Shown: positions 1 through 10,854, counted from the stretch's first letter. The stretch: 64,000 nt of DNA from Heliocidaris erythrogramma (GCA_025617745.1 CM046863.1:59848085-59912084), one strand, 5' to 3'. The notes: generated by a model from the letters alone, not told the origin. Numbers and translations: made by a program.

Positions 1-289
1 TTATTTCACTAAAATCAAGATTAAATAAATCTCAGAATACCACCCCTCTTTTAGCTCTTGTAAGTTACTAAAAACATAAGCTAATGCTTATTTACATGAT
101 GCTTGTTTACATGAATAAACCCTTTATGCACGACACATACTGCGTTGCAATTGCAACCACTCCTATTCAATGGCTGAGGTCATGTACACTTATTATACAC
201 AAACATGTATCCTGTGCGTAAGCACAACTATTTTGACGGGCTTTAACAACATAAAAAAATTTGAAAAATGTACACAATGAAATCGTAGA

Positions 290-464
290 CCTGGGGATGT
301 TTCATAAAGCTGTTCGTAAGTTACGCACAAATTTTATGCACGACTGGTGATGAGTTCTTGTGCTAAATGATTGAGAATCTGGTTAGTGTAGCACCCAAGA
401 ACATGTTCCAGTCGTTCGTAAAGTCATTCGTAACTTTACGAACAGCTTTATGAAACACCCCAGG
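290..464. mobile_element. MITE with 35-bp terminal inverted repeats
   Basis: The left end reads CCTGGGGATGTTTCATAAAG and continues into GCTGTTCGTAAG. The right end is its near-perfect reverse complement, finishing TTTATGAAACACCCCAGG. The arms are about 35 bp and enclose about 105 bp with no coding potential. This is the architecture of a non-autonomous DNA transposon. I could not define a target-site duplication, so the superfamily is open. Confidence 0.8.
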
Positions 465-1295
465 CCACTTTAACGATAAACAATCATTCCACGTTTACGT
501 TTTGTCAAACTCATTAACTATTTGCCCCTTCTGGAGAACTTTCCAAACGAATCTTGATAACGATCAAAGGCCATGTTTACTTTCACATGGTATCTGCTCC
601 TGAATTCCCCTTTCGCTGTAGGTGGTGCTTCAGATATAATCTACACCCACCGTTTTTCACTTTTTGCCTGAATGTACAGGATTTTGTAGTCGAGTGGTTC
701 CGCCACGTGGGTCTCATTTTGTGCTATGTCGGATGAGTTCGATTCCCACGATGTTCCGGATATCAATTAAGAACTTTCATTGGTGGCGACAGCATGAAAC
801 GAGACTAAATCTGCATACTCGCGAAAAATCTTTAAAAATGGCATTCATGTCCACCGAGTACCCACCACTCTTGGTCGTCTCCATCCGACGGCAAATTTTG
901 GGTTAGGCCAGGGTTAGGATCCATCCATGGTATGTCTTGGAAGGGGCGAAGGCAGTGTCAGCTGACCTATATATGTATACAAAACAAAAAAGCTTGGGAT
1001 TATATGCAGGTCACATATGCCAAAGTTTCTTGATAACATGAAAGAAAAGCTTAGCAAACATAATGTCATGAATGTAAATCTTAATTTTGAAGATGACTGA
1101 TTAGTAATCAGGCCTAGTGATATATTATTACAAAAAACAAAGGAAAATTACTCTGGTTTTGGTGACCGCAAATGATAATCTCGTCAGTCACATCAAAAGC
1201 TTGGTGCATTGAACGCATCGCATTTGGTGTATGTGCGGGTGCGTAGCTCTGACTTGAACCTGCATTTCATGCGCAAGTAGGCCTATCAAAATATG
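465..1295. other. No recognisable feature
   Basis: Only short overlapping open frames (60-80 codons) are present, without a family signature, splice structure or codon pattern that would support a gene. I see no strong inverted or tandem repeat in this stretch. Confidence 0.5.
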
Positions 1296-1299
1296 TTTT

Positions 1300-1560
1300 G
1301 CGTCACCGGGCCGGGGCATTTGGCGTAGTGTTGCGTAGGAATGGCGCACAGTGGTGAAGTGTTGCGTAGGCTTGCATATAAACTGCGTTCTCTGGCTCTA
1401 CGCAGGCAGTACGCCAAAAAATTAAGCATGTTCAATTTTTTGCGTACCTATTTTGCGTTCCTGGGTATAGACTTTCGTAGGGACAGCGTACGGTAGCGAA
1501 GTGTTGCGTAGTCGCTACACAACACTACGTACATTAACTCCACACAGGTCCCGGTGTGAA
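1300..1560. mobile_element. Possible MITE or transposon end rich in GTGTTGCGTA
   Basis: The word GTGTTGCGTA occurs three times (near 1331, 1358 and 1501) and its reverse complement occurs near 1520. The outer ends, GTCACCGGGCC on the left and GGTCCCGGTGTGAAAG on the right, are imperfect inverted repeats. This could be a small non-autonomous element or a noncoding end of the Harbinger element further right. The call is weak because the termini are diverged. Confidence 0.35.
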
Positions 1561-1907
1561 AGCTAGTAGTAAACTAACAATACATGACACTATGACAGAT
1601 GACTAAACTTAAACTTTAAAGTGAAAATGAAACATCCAAATTGTTCTTTTCTCAGTCATGTTTCTAAATTCTAATCTTTGTGAATGTCTATTCTTCATAA
1701 TTCATATTCATTATATTATCATGATGTTTGAATTTCTTATACTATCACATTGTTTTTAATTATTAGACTCATTCTAATCTAATGATTGAATAAAGTTTAG
1801 TTGAACTTGAATTGAAGTCCAACGGAAGGCTGGTCCGGGGCTGGTCGGGCCGGGCTGGGGGGCAGCGCCGTGACGCGCCGCTGCAGCAAACTAAGCGAAG
1901 CCAAAAA

Positions 1908-2407
1908 NNNNNNNNNNNNNNNNNNNNNNNNNNNNNNNNNNNNNNNNNNNNNNNNNNNNNNNNNNNNNNNNNNNNNNNNNNNNNNNNNNNNNNNNNNNNN
2001 NNNNNNNNNNNNNNNNNNNNNNNNNNNNNNNNNNNNNNNNNNNNNNNNNNNNNNNNNNNNNNNNNNNNNNNNNNNNNNNNNNNNNNNNNNNNNNNNNNNN
2101 NNNNNNNNNNNNNNNNNNNNNNNNNNNNNNNNNNNNNNNNNNNNNNNNNNNNNNNNNNNNNNNNNNNNNNNNNNNNNNNNNNNNNNNNNNNNNNNNNNNN
2201 NNNNNNNNNNNNNNNNNNNNNNNNNNNNNNNNNNNNNNNNNNNNNNNNNNNNNNNNNNNNNNNNNNNNNNNNNNNNNNNNNNNNNNNNNNNNNNNNNNNN
2301 NNNNNNNNNNNNNNNNNNNNNNNNNNNNNNNNNNNNNNNNNNNNNNNNNNNNNNNNNNNNNNNNNNNNNNNNNNNNNNNNNNNNNNNNNNNNNNNNNNNN
2401 NNNNNNN
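1908..2407. other. Assembly gap (500 N)
   Basis: Exactly 500 undetermined bases. The round length suggests a placeholder rather than a measured distance. The sequence to its right enters directly into a Harbinger transposase reading frame, so the missing piece probably holds the transposase N-terminal half. Confidence 0.98.
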
Positions 2408-2908
2408 GGTACTTTTCCATCATCCTTTTGACTGTAGTTGATGCGGACTATAAATTAATATGGTGCAAACACAGGTGGGCCGGTTCGGTCTCAGACGCTG
2501 GAGTGTTCAATGGTACCCGTTTGCGCCCAGCCCTTGAAGAATGGCGACTCCATTGCCGGACCCTGATCCCCTTCCAGGCGACGAAAGTGCCACACCCTAT
2601 TTCCTGGTAGGCGATGACGCCTTTCCTCTCAGGACATGGATGATGAAGCCCTTCGGTGCCCGAGGCCTTGCGCATAAGGACAGGGTCTTTAACTACAGGT
2701 TGTCTCGGGCACGTAGGGTGGTGTAGAACGCCTTCGGGATCCTTGCCCATCGCTGGGCGATGTCTGCTAACATGCCTACAACTCAAGCCAAGGAACGCGA
2801 CAGAAGTAGTCAAAGGAACTTTGGCACTACACAACTTGTTGCGCACCCCCTACCCAGGACTTCAGGCGAATGAAGTCGATCGCGAAGACGGTGATGGAAA
2901 GTTGTAGC
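2408..2908 (+). pseudogene. PIF/Harbinger (HARBI1-like) transposase, 3' part, decayed
   Basis: Translation gives the DDE core of a PIF/Harbinger transposase. Frame 1 reads VVDADYKLIW with WAGSVSDAGVFNGT (first catalytic D). After a frame change, frame 3 reads PYFLVGDDAFPLRTWM (second D) and VFNYRLSRARRVV. A TAG at 2724-2726 sits exactly where the family has the third catalytic residue, E of RRVVENAFG. NAFGILAHRW follows it, then a second frame change leads to LQLKPRNATEVVKG, LALHNLLRTPYPGLQ and DREDGDG, the usual C-terminal end. The 5' half lies in the assembly gap. Two frameshifts and a stop at the catalytic glutamate mean it cannot make an active enzyme. Such transposases cut and paste the element, usually with a Myb-like partner. 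Confidence 0.85.
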
Positions 2909-3165
2909 CCGCAGTCGACCTTCTTCCCAGCGGTTGAAACAGTTGTGATGTTGCTTCCATCACTCTCATCCTCAGACACTTCCTCTTCCCTCTCCACTAC
3001 TTCCCTGGACTGAGCTGCCTCTGCCTCTGGGTGTCTTGGAGGAGGCTCCTCCTGCACAACATCCTCTTCTGTAGATGATGGGGCCTCTTGTTGTGCAGGC
3101 TCCTTTCGTGCCCCTCTCTTAGCCCCACGTGTTCTCTTCTGACCCCTGCCTCTTGCTCCAGGCAT
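2827..3165 (-). CDS. Acidic low-complexity ORF facing the Harbinger transposase
   Basis: A 112-codon open frame starts MPGARGRGQKRTRGAKRG, a basic N-terminus. It continues into a Glu/Pro-rich stretch (EEDVVQEEPPPRHPEAEA, then EREEEVSEDESDGS) and ends inside the transposase 3' end on the other strand. Many Harbinger elements carry a second gene for a Myb/SANT-like DNA-binding protein, and this could be the start of one. No SANT tryptophan pattern is visible, and the last 35 residues are antisense to the transposase. It may be a truncated second gene or a chance ORF in GC-rich DNA. Confidence 0.3.
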   Translation of the reverse strand: MPGARGRGQKRTRGAKRGARKEPAQQEAPSSTEEDVVQEEPPPRHPEAEAAQSREVVEREEEVSEDESDGSNITTVSTAGKKVDCGLQLSITVFAIDFIRLKSWVGGAQQVV

Positions 3166-3765
3166 TGTGATTCAAGAGTCAGTCCTGATTTAGAAAATGT
3201 CTTGAAGAAACGTCGGACCTCCTTTAGACACTGAAAATTCAGAGCGAAAGTGTGAGAACTCTGTTGCCCGCACGGTTTTTATACCAGCCCCAAATTGGCC
3301 TAACGTTGCACGCACGTGTTTCCATGCGCCGTGGGTTGGACACACGAAGCAGCACGTCACATGCACGTTTTCAGCTATTATTGGATACCCGCGTGACACG
3401 CACGTGGCCCGCAAAGAGCGCATGCGCACTTTCGTGACCATCACATGCGTGCCTCGTGAGTGCTGCCTGCGGTATTCGCGCGGTTTTTACCCCAACAAAC
3501 GTGCGACCCACCCACGCTATTCGCACTACCCTCTTGCGGAGACTGTGAGTGTTCATTACGTCCTGTCCACGGGCTGCCTGTCGTAGCGAGAACGCAGAAA
3601 ATAATGTGCATACACATTTTCGGCCTACGGCTTTAGCGTGCTGTCTGCGAACTCGAAATTCCGTTCGAACAACCTGCGTCCCCCTTGCGTTTTCCCAAAT
3701 TTCTGCCCGTAAACCACCCGTAAACCACCCGTACAAGCCCGTACGGGCAGTTGTGGCTAAGGCTT
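3166..3765. mobile_element. GC-rich noncoding right end of the Harbinger element
   Basis: Composition is much richer in CG and GCAC words than the AT-rich flanks and changes abruptly near 3770. Just before the change lies a short tandem, CCCGTAAACCACC repeated, then the palindrome GCCCGTACGGGC near 3740. I read this as the subterminal and terminal part of the Harbinger copy. A matching left terminus was not found, because the left side of the element is interrupted by the assembly gap. Confidence 0.45.
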
Positions 3766-4256
3766 AAGTCAGATTAAAAAAAAAACACTCTCATATTGAC
3801 GTTCAAGTCGACCTCAAATCGAGGTCTGTGATGTCTAAATAATTTCGCACTTAACGTATGCCATTGTGTTTACAATATTCAGGTAAAAGATATATATAAA
3901 TATTGATACTTTATAGTTCATTATTGTTTTCCTGGTTGATAATAGTTGAGCTTTAAAAAATGTTGTAAACCGGTAAACCTTCACACTGAGCCTGCTGAAT
4001 ATGTCGGACTTCCGAAAACTGTTGTATTTGAGCATTGTGTAACATAATTATGTGTATAAAAGGTGCAATGTTAACAATAAGATATCTAAAATGTACCATT
4101 AAAGTTAAATCACTTGAACAATTAAAAAGTACTACATGTATGTATAGCACAAGCCATAAGCAAACACAAGTTTGATTCAATCCATGGTTTTCTCGGTATT
4201 TGAAAAATAATAAAGAAACTTGAGATTTAGATTTCCTAATAATTCCAGTTTACGGT
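3766..4256. other. AT-rich stretch, no recognisable feature
   Basis: Contains an A run near 3776 and a short TA-rich tract near 3890. The open frames are short and lack homology that I recognise. I see nothing else here. Confidence 0.5.
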
Positions 4257-4512
4257 TGCTATTACCGTGTCGCAGTCGCTATTCATAACAAATCGCTATT
4301 CATTTCACACGCGTTATGAATAGCGGTCCTTATAAAATGTTATGAATAGTGGTCCTTATGAACGGAGGTCCTTATGTAGAGAGAGGTAATTTCTCTATGG
4401 TTTGCTCTCTGTTCATAGGAACCGCTACTCATACAAAACCGCTATTCATTTGGTCACGCGTTATGGATAGCGGTCCTAATGAATAAGTGGTCCTTATGAC
4501 TAGCATTCCTTA
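4257..4512. repeat. Palindromic word repeats CGCTATTCATAA / TTATGAATAGCG
   Basis: The word CGCTATTCATAA and its reverse complement alternate, and a block of roughly 100 bp is present twice (about 4277-4370 and 4410-4510). Each block is itself palindromic, going from AATCGCTATTCATTT to ACGCGTTATGAATAGCGG. The same word builds the 26-bp minisatellites at 13243-13672 and 18410-18687, so the three loci share a repeat family. There is no coding content. Confidence 0.7.
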
Positions 4513-5164
4513 TGACTAGCGAGGTTACCCCGTTAGAGCTCCCCATTATACCCTGAATACACATTTATTCATAGTTTTAGAGAGGAAAAAAGTCTTTAAA
4601 TACGAATTAATAAATAGCTATAAAATATTCCTGTCAATATATGACCAGATTTTTGATCCAATGTTTATAAAATCATAAAATACATTTTTTATTTTGTCAA
4701 AAAAGAGGGTAATATCGCTCATTAATGCTATATCTAACACAGGCCCCATAACTATACAATCTTATACATGTTTTTACACGTCTATCAAGGGCAATGATAA
4801 AATACAGAGCTAAAATGAAATCAAATCAATGCATAAAGTTACATTTAAGTACAAAGACGTTACACACGCATAGCGTAGAAAGTGAAACTAAAATCCAAGA
4901 AGATGATAACTTTATAACAAAAACAGGAACCCAAATATCCTTTTTGAAACCTACAGAAATTATGAGAATCTCAAAGGCAGTGCCTGGGTAATTAAACAGC
5001 TAGCTGGCTAAAAGAAGGCAACATACTCTATGTATACATGGTACGGATGGTTCTAGGACAAGGGACCCCTGGACAATTTGAATTTATTCAGACATTATGA
5101 GAATCGAAGGTAGATACAAATGACCCTGGACTTCCAGCTCCATACAGGACAACACTCCAGTTAG

Positions 5165-5262
5165 GAGATGGAATCTGCGCATGAGCAGACAAACGATCAC
5201 TTATCATTCTCAGTTTGTATTACGCTTTGATCGTTTTGTCTGCTCATGCGCATACATCTCCA
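5165..5262. repeat. Palindrome of the GCGCATGAGCAGACAAACGATC module
   Basis: GAGATGGAATCTGCGCATGA and the following GCAGACAAACGATC are answered on the other arm by GATCGTTTTGTCTGC and TCATGCGCATACATCTCC. The arms are about 38 bp with a short spacer. A third copy, again in plus orientation, resumes at 5554 after the TTAA-flanked insert. Confidence 0.75.
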
Positions 5263-5268
5263 CTTTAA

Positions 5269-5549
5269 GGGACACTCAACCGCAGATTGTGGACGTTTTT
5301 ATTCCGCGAGAGGGCACTGTGATCGTTACCTGATCAAGCCGTTGCCCCGCGGTGCTCTAACTCCGGACAGACTGGTCGACGCGCAACATGCACGCTTTTG
5401 CCTGAGCTCTAGCTCTCGTGCGAGATTCGTGCAGTCCAAAATATAATCCTAGCAGTCCTACGGACGCGTTCGACGCACAAACTATGTGTACGAGTGAATG
5501 GGCTTACGCAATCCTGACTTTCCCCGCGGCCGCCTGGTGGCGTATCCCT
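5269..5549. mobile_element. TTAA-flanked GC-rich MITE (piggyBac/Kolobok type)
   Basis: A GC-rich block of 281 bp sits in AT-rich repeat A. The left boundary is TTAA followed by GGGACACTC and the right boundary is GCGTATCCCT followed by TTAA. TTAA target duplications are typical of the piggyBac and Kolobok superfamilies. The terminal match is short (GGGACAC against AGGGATAC), so the superfamily is inferred only from the target site. No ORF of note. Confidence 0.55.
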
Positions 5550-5754
5550 TTAAGAGATGCAATCTGCGCATGAGCACACAAACGATCAAAGTGAGATACA
5601 AACTGAGAATGATAACAGATAAGTGATCATGAGAGATATATAGTGCCGTAACTGGACCTTGGCGTCAAGAAGGGCTAACAAAAATAGCAGGTTACAAGTG
5701 ACGACAAATTGTTTTTCTCCAGCCCTCCAAAAGTCGCTGGGGGGTGGGGTAGAG

Positions 5755-6118
5755 CCCACAAATGTAAAAATCAACGACAGATGTAAGAATAACCACAAAC
5801 GTAAAAACATTGAACCCTCAAATGTCATAACATGCCAACCACAAGACTGTAAAAATAATGTAAAACAAATCGTCCACAAATGTAAAAATCGGTTTAACCA
5901 CAAATGTAAAAAATTCTATTTTTACCACAAATGTCATAACATGTCGACCGCAAATGTAAAAAAAAAATTGCTTGCATAATGCACCCATGTTGAGATGTAT
6001 GTGCTTGTGTGCGTGTATGCGCGTGTTTGAGGTTTTCCAGACCATTAAAATCCCTAAAATATTGAAACACCCTTTACCACAAATGTCAAAACATGTCAAC
6101 CGCAAATGTAAAAAAAAA
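5755..6118 (+). repeat. Degenerate word array ACCACAAATGTAAAAA
   Basis: Words such as CCACAAATGTAAAAA, CCTCAAATGTCATAACATG and CCGCAAATGTAAAAAAA recur about ten times with variable spacing of roughly 16-40 bp. Two versions alternate, one ending in TAAAAA and one in CATAACATG. The array is broken by a stretch of ordinary sequence at 5975-6070. No ORF explains the pattern. Confidence 0.7.
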
Positions 6119-6139
6119 AATAAAAAAAATAAACTCATG

Positions 6140-6655
6140 GTTTACTCATGGTTTCCCTTTTTATGATCAGTTTATAGAGACGGGGGTCGAGGAGCTGACC
6201 ATAAAGTTTGAACAATGGCAAGAAAAATGCACGTAATCCATCGATCTCTACATAGAACAGTTATTAATACGATTCTAGTGAAGGCAATTAATGTTGTATC
6301 CCCCAAAGTAGCCAGTCTATATTATTACTGTTAACAAAATCAGACATCTATAGCGAAATCCAAAATATTGTTTTAAAACATACAATTTATTGCCCGCTAT
6401 TTAACACGCAGAATCCCACTGACTTTCGAAACCGGACAATGAACAATTTATCGGCCCGCAATTTTGTTGGCTTGGCAAAGCTGGGCAATAAAATGTAAAA
6501 ATTGCATTGCTCAGATATCTGATATGTTTAATAATACTTTTTTTATTCACGCGGTTTAATGGTTGAGAAATGCCTGAACCTTGCATGTTATCGTTTCAAT
6601 CACAAAGAGCGCACGCTGCATGTTGTTTTGATTAAAAATAAAGGGTTTATTGCCA
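6140..6655. other. No recognisable feature
   Basis: AT-rich, with no convincing ORF, inverted repeat or tandem structure seen by eye. Confidence 0.5.
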
Positions 6656-6656
6656 C

Positions 6657-6832
6657 TAGCAGCCAATGGTCCAATAGCCAATTGATCTAACCTCATTCGG
6701 TCTAATATCAGTTGGTCTAATAATCATTTCGTCCACTTACCACTTGGTCTAATTGTCATTTCGTCTAATTACCATATTTTGGTCTATAGTCAATTCGTCT
6801 AATAGGGGGAGGGGTTGAAGGGGCTACAGCCC
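6657..6832 (+). repeat. Degenerate word array TTCGTCTAATTACCATTTGG
   Basis: About ten imperfect units of 15-17 bp alternate between TTGGTCTAAT and TTCGTCTAAT, joined by linkers such as TACCA, TGTCA and AGTCAA. This is a short, highly degenerate minisatellite without coding potential. It resembles in design, not in sequence, the other word arrays in this window. Confidence 0.7.
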
Positions 6833-7660
6833 CTACACTCTTTGTGTAGACACGTTTCATCTAATTTGGTTTAATGATTATGTACAATATATATATATTC
6901 AGTTAGTATGATCCATAGTGTTTACGAGTAGAACTATAACTAGACTCTGTATTATGGTCTGATCACGTCTTGTCTTGAGAACCATGTGTGTGACATGAAG
7001 TCGGTGAGGATCTACAAAATATGTAAGTCCATTTAATAGCGTATCTTGCCCCTTGCCGCTCCCCCCTCCCGACAGATTTTCAACCATGACAAAATAATGA
7101 TTCTTTCAATCATTATGGAGCAGTTATTTCGAAGTAATAACATACAAACATATAAATCAATAGTTTACTCATGATAAAGAATTAAACCTGTCCAAACACT
7201 TCAAACAAAACTTCATGAGGCCAACATTTTTGCTCACTCGCTTCGTTCGATCCCAAATATCTACGACACATTGTGCTGTCGCTAATGACACTACAGTGAA
7301 AAGAAATACAAGGAATTCAAAAACACAAATTGCGAATTATGAATAGATCGGTTAAATCTAACCTTTATGTAATAATTTGATCTGTGTGAAAGCAGAAAAA
7401 TTAGAGAAGCAGATTAGTGAAAGTTTGAACAAAATCGGGCAAACTATAAGAAAGTTGTATTTTTTAAAGGTTGTAATAACAATACATATGGGAATTTCAA
7501 ATTGGCCGAATCGGTACACGGTCACTGTAATGAAGCGGCGGTCAACTTTCCTTTTTGCTCCAACATACAATGACTAAAATGTCAAGTTTTCAAAATGTAG
7601 GATCTTTCTTCTTTTTGGAGGACCTATAACATTGTGCGTTTTGCCCTTTAAAGGAACGTC
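6833..7660. repeat. Mostly unassigned; inverted relative of the tandem-duplication sequence at 7384-7515
   Basis: Between 7384 and 7515 the minus strand matches about 11800-11940 on the plus strand. Shared words are AAATTCCCATATGTAT, ACCAATCTGCTT-like and GATTTTTC, with many substitutions. This is an old dispersed repeat. The rest of the interval shows a short TA tract near 6888 and nothing else I recognise. Confidence 0.55.
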
Positions 7661-7667
7661 CGATCTT

Positions 7668-7751
7668 ACCCCCCCCCCCCCACCCTTCCGACTCAAATTA
7701 TGTCCTGGAAAATGATTTTGTCATGATCACCATTGGCTCTCATGTCCCCCC

Positions 7752-7782
<31 letters not shown>

Positions 7783-7790
7783 AAGCCAAT
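7668..7790. repeat. Poly-C tracts and CA dinucleotide repeat
   Basis: A C run near 7669-7681 and a second, longer C run near 7747-7768 that passes directly into a (CA)n tract. Long C runs of this kind recur throughout the window. Confidence 0.9.
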
Positions 7791-7984
7791 GTCCTGTTAC
7801 GTCACTGATTTGGTCCAAGTTTGTATCTGTGGTTCTAAAAAAGATTATAACAGCACAAAAGTCACGAGAAAAATGAAAACTGAATTTTGTTGATATTATC
7901 ACTGATGTAAGCTGTTAATACATTTTTAATGGAAAGGAGAGATAAGGACATGCAAACGTAAATGAAATTACTCTATATCTTTTA

Positions 7985-8370
7985 TAGTTTGACAAGGAAT
8001 CGGTTAATGCTTTTTATTAGAGAGTTTTAGAATGTTTCAACGTGAACGCCGTCCTAGATCCTCCCAGCTACAATGGACTGCTTTGTGTTAACTGCATACC
8101 GTGCTTTGTGCAAGAACAGCTCACACGTCCTGTGGATTCTACCTCGCCCACTAGTCAGATCGAGAACGCGTCCAACATATTGTCGTCTTCTCCAATACGT
8201 GAACTTCGCTTCACCTACTTTTGTATGCAGTTAACACAAAGCAGCCCATTGTAGCTGGGAGGATCTAGGACGGCGTTCACCTTGACACATTCGAAAACTC
8301 TCTATTAATTCGTTTTTAAAAACACGAATTAATAAAAAAAAAAACCATTAAACGATTCCTTGTCAAACTA
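7985..8370. mobile_element. Long-TIR MITE (family F), copy 1
   Basis: Nested inverted repeats define the element. The outer arms TAGTTTGACAAGGAATCG and CGATTCCTTGTCAAACTA are joined to inner arms of about 90 bp. These run from GAGAGTTTT through GTGAACGCCGTCCTAGATCC to TTAACTGCATAC and are mirrored on the right. The core holds TAGTCAGATCGAGAACGCGT and has no ORF of significance. A second copy at 27735-28375 has another element inserted in its core, so this copy supplies the empty site. Confidence 0.8.
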
Positions 8371-8382
8371 TCCCTCTTTCAG

Positions 8383-9370
8383 ACTAAAGAGTTTTCGTAT
8401 GGATATGGGACGTTTTTATGTGTCTGAATGCTCTTATACTGATACGTCGTATATCGAAACAATGCTAAAGGCATGATCGTTTCATACGATGATCCTATAT
8501 TCTTGCGACGTATAGTTGTGTATGAATGCTCTCATAACCTTACGTCGTAGAAGACGGGGCTTAAATAAACACAACGCGCAAAGTTCGTACTACGCAAGGG
8601 GGAGACTCGTACATATTCATGAGCTTCCCATGAAACCTGAAAGTGCGCGAGGTCTGAATGCTGCCATGCAATTTATATAATGGTAGGTTGTGTTGGAATG
8701 CTCTCACATCAATGCGCCGTATGAATATAGGATAACATGGTATGTCTAACATTTTTCATTAATCCATTATCTAACATAGGTCCTATAACTATACAAGTTT
8801 TAAATATATGTCCGATATGTCTATCAAGGGCAATATTGAAAAGTAGAGTTAAAATGGCATCAAATAAAGAAATATATATTAGTGTACAATGACGATAACA
8901 CACAAATATACCATAGAAATCTAAATTGAAATACAAGAATATTGGGAAGCTCTATAGCAAAAACAGGAAGCCTAATATCCTTGTTGAAAGGAATCTTACA
9001 GGCTGTGCTTGGGTGTTAACATCTAGCTGGCTATAGCTGCATAAAAACAGAAGGCAACAATATAAAACAAAATGCCACAGGCTGTTTACATGGTACGAAT
9101 GGTTCTAAATTGAAATCCAAGAATATTGGGAAGCTCTATAGCAAAAACAGGAAGCCTAATATCCTTGTTGAAAGGAATCTTACAGGCTGTGCTTGGGTGT
9201 TAACATCTAGCTGGCTATAGCTGCATAAAAACAGAAGGCAACAATATAAAACAAAATGCCACAGGCTGTTTACATGGTACGAATGGTTCTAGAAAAAATG
9301 CCCCCAGGACAATTTCCGCCTGGACTACCAGCCCCATGCAGTTACAAGATACAATCTGTGCATGAGCAGA
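8383..9370 (+). repeat. Repeat A, copy 2, with internal 187-bp tandem duplication
   Basis: The left part (8440-8760, with TTGCGACGTATAGTTGTG and ATGAGCTTCCCATGAAACC) and the right part (AGGTCCTATAACTATACA onward) match the copy at 28387-29960 closely. A block of about 187 bp, beginning TCTAAATTGAAATMCAAG and ending TGGTACGAATGGTTCTA, is present twice in a row (about 8919-9107 and 9106-9292) with almost no differences. This points to a recent slippage or unequal-exchange event. Confidence 0.8.
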
Positions 9371-9375
9371 CAATT

Positions 9376-10290
9376 TTTCTTTCTTACTGTTTCCATAGCA
9401 ACAGCCATTTTCAAACATGATAGACATTTTTTTTTATAACTCTTATTTGGTTTCTAATCAAGTGAATAACTGTTGATACATTATTCTAAAATGTTACAAT
9501 GTGTTTTTGTACTTTCTTAATCACGAATACATGACATTTTCTGAAATTCTATTGTTCTTGATCCGTTGCCATGGTAATAGCCCTTATGGTCACGCCCACC
9601 TCTTAATTTAGGGCAAATAAGCATATTTTGAGAGTTAATGGCCCATGTAACAGAACAAAACATTCATTTAAGATTATTTCTAAGGGGGTCGGGAAAATTC
9701 AGTTTTGGGCCCATAGACTATACTGATAATACATGGGATAATGGGCTTATGTACATGAACACTCCAGATGTACATTTAATACATCGTTCGATTTGGGATA
9801 ACATAAAATGAGTTAACCATCACTTTATCGGATAATTTCTTTTCTGTCTGTATACATGGTATACAATATACATGATTTGTTTAATGAAGAAAAAAAATTG
9901 ACAAATTTACGTTGGGTAAAAAATATTGGTAGTTTTCACAACCTATTATGTTGAGTAAATCACAGTTTTATGTTTCGTTACGCCATACATGTGTGTGTAA
10001 TATCCAACTTTCAATTGTATATTAATCAGGTTTATAACTTGAAACTCAAAATAAATCTGATATCACTTGAAAGTCTTAATCAGGCATTACACATTAGGTC
10101 AAAAAATTAAAAATTGTGATATTTGACATTGTTTCAAATTTTGAGGCACAAATGCGCGTGGCATCCGCCCGTACCTTATTCCTCACTATTTTGCAAGAGT
10201 ATGAGCATGGATGCCGAGCATTACCCAAAAATGCCGTCCAAAGTAAAAAACGATCTTCTTGGCTGGTCTACAATAAGCCCGCCTCACACG
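9376..10290 (+). repeat. Repeat B, copy 1 (3' part)
   Basis: Starts around TACTGTTTCCATAGCAACAG and ends in CTTCTTGGCTGGTCTACA. It is shared with 14527-15450, 38816-40180 (minus strand) and 46800-48120. Diagnostic words are CACGCCCACCTCTTAATTTA, GGCCCATAGACTATACTG and GGCATCCGCCCGTA. It contains two of the X-box-like palindromes (9389-9402 and 9565-9578). There is no protein signature. Confidence 0.8.
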
Positions 10291-10433
10291 AGGTGTCATT
10301 CGGATTGCGTGTTTACCTGAACTAATCGAAACTCCAAAGGAATTTAACCCGTAGGCCGGCTGCTAGCTATTATAAATATTGTTTGCACTGTTCATTTGTA
10401 GTACTACAGAATCGGAAAATTGCGTTGAAGAGA

Positions 10434-10503
10434 GACATACTGAAGCTTTTCGTCTTCTTGCGGTATACTCCGATGAGTGCAAGACGAAAAGCTTCAGTAT
10501 GTC
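10434..10503. other. Perfect 23-bp stem-loop, copy 1
   Basis: GACATACTGAAGCTTTTCG plus TCTT (10434-10456) is exactly complementary to 10481-10503, across a 24-nt loop. The size is compatible with a small-RNA hairpin or a MITE remnant. The second tandem copy at 15596-15665 keeps the fold with two mismatches. Confidence 0.75.
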
Positions 10504-10854
10504 ACTGTTCATTTCGCAATCATTTGAAAAACAATACCCTTCTTTAAGACGTGCAAAAAAAACATGCCACTGAAGCGGTCTTAACGTCAGGTAACGACGC
10601 CTCTTTTGAGCCAAGCTATAATGAGGCGCAGCAAAATAGAAATTACTTAAAAAGAACTCTTCGATTGATCATTGTTTTGTGTTGTTGTCTTTGTTTTTTT
10701 TAATTAATCTTGACATCAACAAAAGATTACTCTTGAAAACCGGTTGTAATTTAATACAGCGCCATCAGTCAGACCCTACTACGACTACTACTAACTCTGG
10801 TTGTTGTCGTTCGCCTGACTTGCGCCAGTTGACACTCAACCGGCTGCGCACTGG

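Larger units (their letters stand above)
4700..5640 (+). repeat. Repeat A, copy 1 (interrupted)
   Basis: The sequence from about 4735, including CCCATAACTATACAA, TATCAAGGGCAATGAT and AGCTAGCTGGCTA, matches four other places in the window (8383-9370, 14119-14520, 22870-24180, 28387-30740). Copy 1 is the most diverged in its left half. Towards the right it carries TCTGCGCATGAGCAGACAAA, also in the other copies, and it is interrupted by a TTAA-flanked insert at 5269-5549. There is no transposase ORF in any copy. It is probably a non-autonomous DNA element of unknown superfamily. Confidence 0.7.

Noticed and set aside
1797-2610. Long frames spanning 1797-2610
   Set aside because: Most of their length is the 500-N gap. 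Only the part after 2408 carries a real signal (Harbinger transposase).
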